From Ascidiaceihabitans sp. (GTDB lineage: Bacteria > Pseudomonadota > Alphaproteobacteria > Rhodobacterales > Rhodobacteraceae): 8,808 nt of DNA. Each line of letters starts with the position of its first letter. Within the stretch, counting starts at the first letter, position 1. The notes beneath the pieces are model-generated. The model was not told the DNA's origin. It did no database searches and was given only the letters and a program-made list of their open reading frames with translations. Below, piece after piece: positions 1-6,681 of this stretch. The stretch lies in NCBI GenBank assembly GCA_023301665.1, contig JALZUL010000303.1, positions 1 through 8,808 on the forward strand, given 5' to 3'. The translations under genes and the position numbers were made by a program.

Positions 1-348
1 ATTAGCGCAAATGAACGCGCGCTATTCGCCCCCTACCTTAACTATTTTATAGACGCGGGCATTGGCCAAATCTTGACAGTACGCGACGACGCGGGGGCAG
101 CCGTTGCAGGCGCGTTTGTCTTCAAGGATTACGACAACGTCTGGCATGTTCCCATCGTCGGGACAGGTGAGACACGCTATGGCGGCACCATGCTTTACTT
201 CTTGCTCGCAGACTTTGTGCACCAACAAGGTGGCGATGCCTTGGATTTTGACGGCGCAAATTCACCAAACAGAGCTTATTTTAAACATTCTTTAGGTGCT
301 GAACCACAACTCTATTTTGAAATCAGATACGAGGCTAAGAGTGACTGA
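1..348 (+). CDS. FemAB/GNAT-like acyltransferase, C-terminal part (5' end outside window)
   Basis: The frame is open from base 1 to the TGA at 346-348, giving 115 residues with no need for a start in the window, so this is the C-terminal part of a longer protein. The segment VVEHVPIVGT-like strand (WHVPIVGTGE), then YGGTMLYFLLADFV and the closing block DFDGANSPNRAYFKHSLGAE followed by a YFEIRY strand, match the end of FemAB/GNAT-like acyltransferases, where the usual form is DFEGS...FYxxFGA. These enzymes move acyl or aminoacyl groups onto amines, including sugar amines in glycan clusters. The substrate is unknown. The last 8 bases overlap the GTG start of the next gene, so the two are probably coupled. 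PseH, the acetyltransferase of the pse pathway, is missing from the window, but without the N-terminal half nothing ties this protein to that role. It could also be a plain GNAT protein. Confidence 0.6.
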   Translation: MSANERALFAPYLNYFIDAGIGQILTVRDDAGAAVAGAFVFKDYDNVWHVPIVGTGETRYGGTMLYFLLADFVHQQGGDALDFDGANSPNRAYFKHSLGAEPQLYFEIRYEAKSD

Positions 349-1640
349 AACTATTGCGGGTAAAAGAGCACACGATCTGGCCAAACGGCTTTGGCCGATC
401 GACCGATCACTCACAGGTGCCGGCGTGGTCGAGACACTCGAGATCCTTAAGGAAACCTTACCCTCGTTAACGCTTCATCAAGTGCCAAGCGGGACAGAAG
501 TTTTCGACTGGAGCATTCCAAAAGAATGGCACGTGCGAGAAGCTTACATCGAGACACCAGACGGCGAGCGCATCTGCGATTTTGCGCAAAACAACTTACA
601 CCTCATCGGGTATTCTCAACCGATAGATACCACGATGCAACTTGCAGACCTACAATCGCACTTGCATTCACTGCCTGACCAACCACAAGCTATTCCCTAT
701 GTGACAAGCTATTACAGCGCGAACTGGGGTTTTTGCTTGTCAGAAGATCTGAGGCAAAGCCTACCAGAGGGGGAGTATCGCGTCTTTATCGATGCTCAAC
801 ACTTTGACGGCCATCTCACCTATGCTGATCTGCTCATTCCCGGCGAAAGCACCGACGAAATCCTTTTCTCAACCTATATTTGTCACCCATCTATGGCGAA
901 CAACGAATTGTCTGGGCCTGTTGTCGCAGAAGCCCTCGCCCAATTCGTATCCTCTCTAGAAACGCATCATTACAGTTATCGATTTGTTTTTTGTCCCCGA
1001 AACGCTTGGTGCATTGACCTACTTAAGTGCATCGCTCGACGGCTTAAAATCTCGTGTAAAGGCTGGCTTTGTTTTGAGCTGTGTTGGTGATGAACGCACA
1101 TGGTCCTATATGCCCTCACGTCGTGGCGAAACATTAGCAGATCGCGCAGTTCTTCCCGCTTGTGCCGAAATGGACATTGCTCCAACACACTACTCTTTCC
1201 TTCAGCGCGGCAGCGATGAGCGACAATATTGTGCCCCCGGCATCGATATGCCGGTTTGCTCGTTGATGCGCTCAAAATATGCGACATATCCTGAATACCA
1301 TACATCATTGGATGATCTGTCCTTGGTAACCCCAACCGGACTTGGTCAAACGATTGAAGCCTACACGCGGACGATCAGTATACTCGAGGCAAACCATTTC
1401 CCTAAGACGCTCACCTTAGGTGAGCCGCAACTGGGCAAACGCGGGCTTTATTCCAACCTATCCAAGGTTGGTTCGGCCGCAGGAACTGTGACAATGCGCA
1501 ATTTGATAGCCTATGCCGATGGAACACAGGACCTTATCGCCCTTGCTGATTTCCTTGAGTGCGATGTCGCCGAATTAGCGGCGCTTTCCGAGCTCCTTTC
1601 AAGCCATAACGTCATGTCTGCCGCCCGTGTCCCTTTTTAA
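341..1640 (+). pseudogene. DUF2172/DUF4910 M28-type aminopeptidase-like protein, frameshifted at a T6 run
   Basis: Two overlapping frames together make one protein of about 432 residues, the usual family length. The first frame runs from GTG 341 (GAGG at 331-334; the start overlaps the upstream stop) to a TGA at 1088-1090. The second carries on to the TAA at 1638-1640. Reading ...YRFVF then VPETLGALTYL across bases 987-992 (TTTTTT) restores continuity if one T is removed. Family marks are RLWPIDRSLTG near residue 20, the metal-site block TYICHPSMANNELSG (His near residue 182), GDERTWSYMPSR, and YPEYHTSLDDL near the end of the M28-like domain, followed by a winged-helix tail (GKRGLYSNLS...). 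Most family members I recall have NDN where this one has NNE; whether that costs zinc binding is not known. Such proteins often sit in polysaccharide loci, but their substrate is not established. The break may be a sequencing error, since both halves are otherwise well kept. Confidence 0.8.
987..992 (+). other. T6 homopolymer at the DUF4910 frameshift
   Basis: Six T lie exactly where the reading frame of the aminopeptidase-like gene changes. Five T would give the expected FVFVPETLG continuation; six T send the ribosome to a TGA about 100 bases later. A one-base homopolymer gain explains the break fully. Confidence 0.75.
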
Positions 1641-1732
1641 AAAGCGCACTTCATTAAATTCTCTATCTGCCTAGTGGAAAACAGAAGCCGCTAAGAATAA
1701 GATAAATTGAAACCGATTAACGAGGCTGAACG
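1641..1732. other. Intergenic spacer with a 12-base palindrome at the upstream stop codon
   Basis: A 92-base, A/T-rich spacer lies between the aminopeptidase-like gene and the FAD protein. CTTTTTAAAAAG (1633-1644) is a perfect palindrome covering the TAA stop, but it has no loop or GC stem and is not a convincing terminator. I see no clear promoter. The GAGG at 1722-1725 is the likely ribosome binding site for ATG 1733. Confidence 0.4.
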
Positions 1733-3069
1733 ATGCAAAAAACTATGACAGAATAGTCGTTTCTGGTGGCTTTCGCTCTATGATCGCGGCCTACGCACTT
1801 GCCAAGCAAGGTCATAGTGTTTTGTTGGTTGAAGCGATGTCTAAACTGGGTGGTTTCATGTCGCCTATCCGCTGGAGAGATTTCTGGATAGACAAGGGCC
1901 CACAATTCTTTGACAATTTTGAAGACAACGACAGAGCATTTTTTGATGAGATGGTGGGCGCTGACCTGCTTGAAAGTATCGGTTTCTCCTACGCCTCCTT
2001 TATGAACGGCAAAAAAACAGACAATTTTGCAATTCCTGACTGGCGTACGCGTGGCCCCGATTTTGCCAAGGCAGCCTTCGCCGATATTCTGGCCGACCGT
2101 ATTGCCAATCCCGATCCTGCCAATCCACTAAAAGACATAAGCGATGTCGTTATGCGTGATGGCGGTGTGGCGCTTAACGCAGAGCTTTCGCAATTGGTAC
2201 GCAAATTCCTACGCCGTACTCCAGAAGAGCTTGGAACCGCAGCTGGCCATATGATGACTTTGTTCGGGCGCAAATTGTTCTTTGATCAGGATGTTTCGAT
2301 CAATCTAAAACAATCGCCGTTGCTTGATGGCATACTGGCGGCAGAAAAGGCGACAGTCGGCGAAACGCGCTACAATCTTTATCCACGAGGAACCAGCCTC
2401 GAAACCATCCGCCTCGCTATGGAGGGTGCCCTAAAACGGGTGGGGGTAGATGTCAAAATGGAGACCCAGATCAAGGCCCTCGATGGCCACGCACGTATTT
2501 GTACGTTCGAAGAGGGCTCTGTTGGATATGAACAAATCTTCTTTGGCGGTGATTGTCGTGAAACAGAAAAGCAGTTGCTAGGAACAGATGCGTTGAGTCA
2601 GAATACCCATCTGCTCCCCGAGATTTTTCACTGCTTTGTTGTTCCCACGGCTGCGGTCGATGATGCATATTATCTGATTGATTACGATCCTAACCACCTG
2701 TCCACCCGAATGACCAACTTTTGCAACTACATGGATGCGCGCGATAGTGACGGGAATGGTGTGATCTGTGTGGAACAACCCGTGGACCGAGAGACCGCGG
2801 AGTGGGAACATCCAGACAGGCTACAGGACAAAATCTTCCAAGAGGTGCGTGAAACTGGAAACGTCACCTGTGACACTTACCTCGCCGCAAAGTCGTTCCC
2901 GATCCCAGTAACCTATAAGGTTCCCTTGGCAGGCTTCGCTACCGCTTGGGACGACGTACAAAACCGTATCAAAGATCAGTTTGGCGACAACGTGATCTTG
3001 CCTGATGCAACCACGCTCACACGCAAACAAACGATGGATAACCTACGACAACTTGGGGTCATGCAATAA
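1733..3069 (+). CDS. FAD/NAD(P)-binding amine-oxidase-like oxidoreductase, frame break at codon 3-4
   Basis: The long frame encodes about 445 residues if taken back to the Rossmann strand YDRIVVSGGF. That strand lies before the first in-frame ATG (1780), so a start at 1780 would remove the dinucleotide-binding loop. The natural start, ATG 1733, has GAGG 7 bases upstream but is in another frame and reaches TAG after seven codons. One extra A in the A6 run at 1737-1742 would join them as M-Q-K-N-Y-D-R. Visible marks are the beta-alpha-beta fold with LLVEAMSKLGGFMSP (a GG doublet after the acidic residue that binds FAD ribose) and the mid-protein block NLYPRGTSLETIRLAMEGAL, typical of the protoporphyrinogen-oxidase/amine-oxidase superfamily. 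The loop reads SGGFRS, not the standard GxGxxG, so cofactor binding may be unusual. Substrate unknown; context suggests an oxidised or amino sugar. It converges on pseI. Confidence 0.7.
1737..1742 (+). other. A6 homopolymer between the start codon and main frame of the FAD gene
   Basis: The run lies in ATG CAA AAA ACT. With seven A the start codon would be in frame with the whole downstream protein, and with six it is not. A single lysyl-tRNA slip of -1 on AAA would also give the joined product, but the zero frame does not present the standard two-codon slippery heptamer. Confidence 0.6.
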
Positions 3070-3087
3070 CCACTACGACGGTGTTTG

Positions 3088-3106
3088 CCCCCGCCTGAAA
3101 CGGGGG
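3088..3106. terminator. Possible bidirectional terminator hairpin between convergent genes
   Basis: CCCCCG (3088-3093) can pair with CGGGGG (3101-3106) around a 7-base loop, in the 51-base gap between the convergent FAD gene and pseI. A second small inverted repeat, GGCGG...CCGCC, sits at 3109-3121. No T tract follows on either strand, so this is at best a weak intrinsic terminator. It overlaps an unusual run of nine G (3102-3110). Confidence 0.35.
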
Positions 3107-3120
3107 GGGGCGGATCCCGC

Positions 3121-4158
3121 CTACTCGATGACGTCCAATGACAGGGCTGTGCCCCGCTTCAAAGCCACTTTGGCACGCTGGCCCAACACTGCATCATAGT
3201 GCTTAGGTGCCAGTCCATATCCTGGCCGGATGGAGCGAATATTTTCTGCGGTTAGCGTGCCGCCCGTGGGAATGTCCTTCACCACATAAAGAGATCGGCG
3301 AAATTGCTCATTGCCCTTCTCGCTTGATTTCAAGCTGTAGTTGACCTGGCCCTTAGCTTCCCAAGCCGTACGTGACCCTTGTACCAACTCGGCCAAATCT
3401 GCAGGTTCCAATGAAAAGCTATCATCAGGCCCTCCGCCATTGCGATCAAGCGTGACGTGCTTTTCAATCGCGACCGCCCCCAATCCGACAGCTGCAATCG
3501 CCGCGGTATTGTCTAGCGTATGATCCGACAGTCCTGTCAGTACACCAAAGCGGGCAGCCATATCCGGCAAAGTCGCAAGGTTGTAATCATGCGACGGTGC
3601 CGGATAACCCGACACACAATGCAAAAGGATCAAATCTTGTGCTCCTGCGCCGCGTGCGGCCTCTAAGGCTTCAGCAATTTCGGCCTCATTGGCCATTCCT
3701 GTCGACATAATCATCGGCTTTTGGGTCGCTGCAACACGGCGGATCAGCGGTAAGTCTACCAATTCAAACGAAGCGATTTTGTAGGCAGGCGCACCAAGCT
3801 CCTCAAGCAAATCTACAGCCGTATGGTCAAACGGGCTAGAGAATATGGTGATGTCCAAGGCTCGCGCTTTTTCAAAAAGAGCCTCGTGCCATTCCCAAGG
3901 GGTGTGGGCCCATTCATACAACTCGTACAGACTTTGCCCATCCCATAAGCCGCCCTTAATTTTAAATTCCGGACTGTCGTGATCGATCGTTATCGTATCC
4001 GGGCGATAGGTTTGGATCTTAATCGCATCCGCACCAGCCTTCTTTGCCGCTTCCATGATTGCAAAGGCTTGATCAATGTCACCATTATGATTGGCAGACA
4101 ATTCGGCAATGACATAGGGTGGTTCACTCGGGCTAATGACGCGGTTGTTGATCTTCAA
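3121..4158 (-). CDS. pseI: Pseudaminic acid synthase (NeuB/PseI family)
   Basis: Condenses phosphoenolpyruvate with 2,4-diacetamido-2,4,6-trideoxy-L-altrose to give pseudaminic acid in the cytoplasm. The 345-residue protein has the usual family length. The NeuB barrel begins with IAELSANHNG (residues 17-26) and continues with AIKIQTYRPDTIT, the PseI-typical IKGGLWDGQSLYEL (67-80) and HTPWEWH (85-91), then FSSPFD, KIASFEL, MSTGMA and LSDHT. The KHVT...GGGPDDSFSL stretch holds the conserved His and Asp area. The C-terminal 60 residues (RRSLYVVKDI...ALKRGTALSLDVIE) form the SAF antifreeze-like domain. GGLWDG and the following Trp/Tyr cluster favour PseI over sialic- or legionaminic-acid synthases. 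The start is TTG 4158, supported by AGGAG six bases upstream and by the protein start; no ATG fits. It lies on the same strand as pseBC but 220 bases downstream, so it may have its own promoter. Confidence 0.93.
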   Translation of the reverse strand: MKINNRVISPSEPPYVIAELSANHNGDIDQAFAIMEAAKKAGADAIKIQTYRPDTITIDHDSPEFKIKGGLWDGQSLYELYEWAHTPWEWHEALFEKARALDITIFSSPFDHTAVDLLEELGAPAYKIASFELVDLPLIRRVAATQKPMIMSTGMANEAEIAEALEAARGAGAQDLILLHCVSGYPAPSHDYNLATLPDMAARFGVLTGLSDHTLDNTAAIAAVGLGAVAIEKHVTLDRNGGGPDDSFSLEPADLAELVQGSRTAWEAKGQVNYSLKSSEKGNEQFRRSLYVVKDIPTGGTLTAENIRSIRPGYGLAPKHYDAVLGQRAKVALKRGTALSLDVIE

Positions 4159-4169
4159 AGGAGGCTCCT
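4159..4169 (-). promoter_or_regulatory. Ribosome binding site of pseI inside an 11-base palindrome
   Basis: On the minus strand AGGAGCCTCCT lies directly before the TTG start. AGGAG (4165-4169) is the likely Shine-Dalgarno at 6 bases spacing. The adjoining CTCCT is its exact complement, so the stretch is symmetrical around one C. The arms are too close to fold on themselves, but two transcripts or a DNA-binding dimer could use it. The strong site supports the rare TTG start. Confidence 0.6.
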
Positions 4170-4378
4170 GTCGGCTGTATGCAGCAAGCGAGTAAGTTGA
4201 CTAAAGGGCCGCATCTACATGCGAGCGCTCTGATAATATCAGCTTTTCAAACAGCCGCCATACCAGTCTACTCCGGATAGAGCATGTACACGGCTTCACA
4301 CAACCTTCCACACCAAAAAACACACGCATTGGGTCAATACAGCTCTAAGGTCAGTGCTCAGACCGCTGAAACCCAAGC
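4159..4378. other. 220-base spacer between pseC and pseI, no gene seen
   Basis: I find no convincing coding frame here. It holds a perfect odd palindrome, CTGATAATATCAG (4230-4242), a likely operator or part of an A/T-rich promoter for pseI, and a weak imperfect inverted repeat GGTC...GACC (4349-4364) just after pseC. No -35/-10 pair with good spacing is obvious on the minus strand. Confidence 0.4.
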
Positions 4379-5542
4379 TCAAGTATCAGATAACACCTTC
4401 CCAAGTACTCTCACCACTTCTGCACGTTGAATATCAGTCATCGTCGCAAACAGTGGAATCGAAATAGATCGCCTGTAATAGGCCTCCGCGTTAGGGAAAT
4501 CACCATCCTGAAATCCCATCTGACGATAGAATGGCTGCGTATGCACAGGTATGTAATGGAGGTTTACACCCAAGCCTTCGGCGCGCAACCCTTCAAAAAC
4601 CTCGCGGTGCGAGCGCTTGATGTCCTTTAACCTTAATTGGATGACATAAAGGTGCCATGCCGATTGGGCGCGCGGGTCCTGTGCAGGTAAGTCGATGGGC
4701 AACTCTGCAAGAGCCGTATCATAGGCCGATGCATGTTCACGGCGCCGCTCAACATATTGTGCCAATCGTCCCATTTGGCTTATACCCAAAGCGGCCTGCA
4801 ACTCTGTCATCCGGTAGTTATAGCCCAACTCAATCTGCTGATAATACCAGGGCCCGTCGCTGACATAGGTCATCAAATCTGGATCTCGGGTAATCCCATG
4901 CGACGTCGCGCGACGCATACGGTCCGCTAAATCCGCATCTTGTGTTACCGCAACGCCACCTTCAGCAGTGGTTACGATTTTTACAGGATGAAAGCTGAAC
5001 ACCGTAATATCACTATGGACACATGCGCCGACCGGCTGACCAGCAAAAGAAGCGCCTACCGCATGGGATGCGTCTTCGATCACACGTACCTTATATTTTC
5101 GAGCCAATGCACCGATACGTTCCATATCGGCGCTTTGCCCCGTCAAATGCACAGGGATCAAAACTTTAGGCAAACGCCCTTCGCGTTCGGCTAAAGCCAG
5201 TTTAGCTTCCAATGCGACAGGGCACATGTTGAAGCTACGTTCGTCAACATCAACGAAATCAACCTTTGCACCGCAATAGATCCCGACATTTGCAGAAGCT
5301 ACAAAAGTATTGGGTACCGTCCAAAGCCAATCACCCTGCCCCAATCCCAAGGCCATACAAGCGACATGCAAAGCAGACGTCGCACTATTTGCTGCTACCC
5401 CGTATTTCGCCCCTACTGCATTGGAAACTGCAGCCTCAAAAGCAGGTACACGCGGTCCTTGGGTGAGAAAGTCGGATGTTAATACATCACGTACCGCCGC
5501 AAGATCGTCTTCGGTAATATCTTGGCGACCGTAAGGGATCAT
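4379..5542 (-). CDS. pseC: UDP-4-amino-4,6-dideoxy-N-acetyl-beta-L-altrosamine transaminase
   Basis: PLP-dependent aminotransferase of the DegT/DnrJ/EryC1/StrS family. It takes the 4-keto sugar made by PseB and transfers an amino group from glutamate, the second step of pseudaminic acid synthesis. The 387 residues match the family length. The start IPYGRQDITEDD (residues 2-13) is a PseC signature. NSATSALH (52-59) helps to bind PLP phosphate, IEDASHA (155-161) carries the PLP-ring Asp157, and FSFHPVKIVTTAEGG (182-196) carries the Schiff-base Lys188. GYNYRMTELQAALG, SAWHLY and VNLHYIPVHTQPFY complete the fold. ATG 5542 lies 3 bases after the pseB stop, with AAGG in the end of pseB as the ribosome site, so pseB and pseC form one translationally linked unit. 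No oddities seen. Confidence 0.95.
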   Translation of the reverse strand: MIPYGRQDITEDDLAAVRDVLTSDFLTQGPRVPAFEAAVSNAVGAKYGVAANSATSALHVACMALGLGQGDWLWTVPNTFVASANVGIYCGAKVDFVDVDERSFNMCPVALEAKLALAEREGRLPKVLIPVHLTGQSADMERIGALARKYKVRVIEDASHAVGASFAGQPVGACVHSDITVFSFHPVKIVTTAEGGVAVTQDADLADRMRRATSHGITRDPDLMTYVSDGPWYYQQIELGYNYRMTELQAALGISQMGRLAQYVERRREHASAYDTALAELPIDLPAQDPRAQSAWHLYVIQLRLKDIKRSHREVFEGLRAEGLGVNLHYIPVHTQPFYRQMGFQDGDFPNAEAYYRRSISIPLFATMTDIQRAEVVRVLGKVLSDT

Positions 5543-5545
5543 AAC

Positions 5546-6544
5546 TTAAACCTTGCCGATCTTTTCCGCATTTTCATCGATCCAAGCGTCCAATTCTTCA
5601 GGTGCCATCCATTCAGCATTGTTGTCTGACCGGTATGAGAAACCTTCGTCAACGAGACGCCCATCTTTGATACGCTCCTCAGAGGTATTCCAGGAATTGA
5701 TCGACGGCAGAATTTTGAAATACTCAGGGTATTCATAGGTGAAAGGCGTATCTTCTTCGCCGATCATCTGTTCGTGTAATTTTTCACCAGGACGAATACC
5801 AACGACCTCGTGCGTCGCCTCAGGCGACACAACATTAGCGATATCAGTCACTTTCATGGACGGGATTTTCTTAACGTAAATCTCGCCACCAATCATGTCT
5901 TCAAATGCATGCCAAACCAACTCGACACCTTGCTCGAGCGAAATCATAAAGCGCGTCATACGCGTATCGGTGATAGGCAGGGATTTCTTATCCCGCATCG
6001 ACATAAAGAACGGGATAACAGAGCCGCGTGAGCCCATTACATTGCCGTACCGCACTACAGAAAAGCGTGTGCCATGTTCGCCAGAATAGGCGTTACCCGC
6101 GACAAACAACTTATCCGACGCTAGTTTTGAAGCCCCATATAAATTGATCGGGCTCGACGCCTTGTCCGTAGACAGCGCAACGACCCCTTTGACCTTCTTG
6201 TCGATACAAGCGTCAATCAGATTCATCGCACCATTGACGTTGGTTTTAATACACTCAAACGGATTATATTCTGCTGTTGGAACGATCTTAGTCGCTGCAG
6301 CATGTACAACGTAATCGATCCCATCCAACGCGCGATACAACCGCTCTCTATCGCGCACATCACCAATGAAGAACCGTACGCGTGGGTCGTCGCCGTAAAG
6401 CTTCGCCATCTCCCACTGTTTCATCTCATCGCGTGAGAAGATAACGATCTTTGATGGATTATACTTTGCAAGCGTTTGCGGCACAAAAGTGTTACCAAAA
6501 GAGCCTGTCCCGCCAGTAACTAAAATAGACGCATTTTGTAACAT
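5546..6544 (-). CDS. pseB: UDP-N-acetylglucosamine 4,6-dehydratase (inverting)
   Basis: First enzyme of the pseudaminic acid route: an NADP-dependent short-chain dehydrogenase/reductase that converts UDP-GlcNAc to UDP-2-acetamido-2,6-dideoxy-beta-L-arabino-hex-4-ulose, inverting C5. With ATG 6544 it has 332 residues, as expected. ILVTGGTGSFG (residues 7-17) is the nucleotide loop, FSRDEMKQWEM (36-46) is a family mark, HAAATKIVP follows, and LSTDKASSP (124-132) plus YGASK (136-140) provide the catalytic Thr-Asp-Lys and Tyr/Lys. RYGNVMGSRGSV and GIRPGEKLHE, also family marks, shape the sugar site. GTG 6550 would add two residues, but ATG 6544 is preferred because the protein then begins as its homologues do, right before the first beta strand. 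It heads the pseB-pseC operon, with a good promoter just upstream. Confidence 0.95.
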   Translation of the reverse strand: MLQNASILVTGGTGSFGNTFVPQTLAKYNPSKIVIFSRDEMKQWEMAKLYGDDPRVRFFIGDVRDRERLYRALDGIDYVVHAAATKIVPTAEYNPFECIKTNVNGAMNLIDACIDKKVKGVVALSTDKASSPINLYGASKLASDKLFVAGNAYSGEHGTRFSVVRYGNVMGSRGSVIPFFMSMRDKKSLPITDTRMTRFMISLEQGVELVWHAFEDMIGGEIYVKKIPSMKVTDIANVVSPEATHEVVGIRPGEKLHEQMIGEEDTPFTYEYPEYFKILPSINSWNTSEERIKDGRLVDEGFSYRSDNNAEWMAPEELDAWIDENAEKIGKV

Positions 6545-6564
6545 GTGCACAAACCTGTGTAATA

Positions 6565-6593
6565 ATATTATTTCGCACTGTATCGGTGTTCAA
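6565..6593 (-). promoter_or_regulatory. Sigma-70-like promoter of pseB-pseC
   Basis: On the minus strand TTGAAC (6593-6588) and TAATAT (6570-6565) are separated by 17 bases, close to the ideal. Transcription would begin near 6558, leaving a leader of about 14 bases before ATG 6544 with an AGG in it. The inverted repeat at 6585-6599 covers the -35 box. Confidence 0.6.
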
Positions 6594-6599
6594 GACACC
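6585..6599. promoter_or_regulatory. Inverted repeat (putative operator) over the pseB -35 box
   Basis: GGTGT-TCAAG-ACACC is a perfect 5-base inverted repeat with a 5-base centre, located so that a bound protein would block the pseB -35 element. The centre motif TCAAG recurs twice to the right. Confidence 0.4.
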
Positions 6600-6628
6600 T
6601 TGGTCAAGCCACCTCTCCTCAAGGCGGT
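6590..6628 (+). repeat. Three phased TCAAG repeats in the divergent spacer
   Basis: TCAAGACACC (6590-6599), TCAAGCCACC (6604-6613) and TCAAGGCGGT (6619-6628) begin 14 and 15 bases apart. The first two agree at nine of ten bases. They lie between the divergent pseB and cytidylyltransferase genes, which suits a tandem regulator site, though chance similarity cannot be excluded. Confidence 0.35.
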
Positions 6629-6645
6629 TCCAACGACATTAAAAA

Positions 6646-6657
6646 ATGTTTAAACAT
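6646..6657. promoter_or_regulatory. Perfect 12-base palindrome upstream of the cytidylyltransferase
   Basis: ATGTTTAAACAT reads the same on both strands and ends 24 bases before the preferred start at 6682. It contains an ATG in frame with the gene, but that start would add twelve residues absent from relatives. The symmetry suggests a binding site for a dimeric regulator. Confidence 0.35.
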
Positions 6658-6681
6658 GGCAAAACGGACGAAAAGAACACC

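Noticed and set aside
976..1335. 119-codon open frame on the minus strand inside the DUF4910 gene
   Set aside because: It is antisense to a clear family match, has no ribosome site and a low-complexity Arg/His-rich product.
1737..1743. Canonical programmed -1 frameshift site (A AAA AAC) in the FAD gene
   Set aside because: The heptamer is not in the required register relative to ATG 1733, and no downstream stem is evident.
4349..4364. Intrinsic terminator after pseC
   Set aside because: The GGTC/GACC stem is four pairs with internal mismatches and has no T tract.
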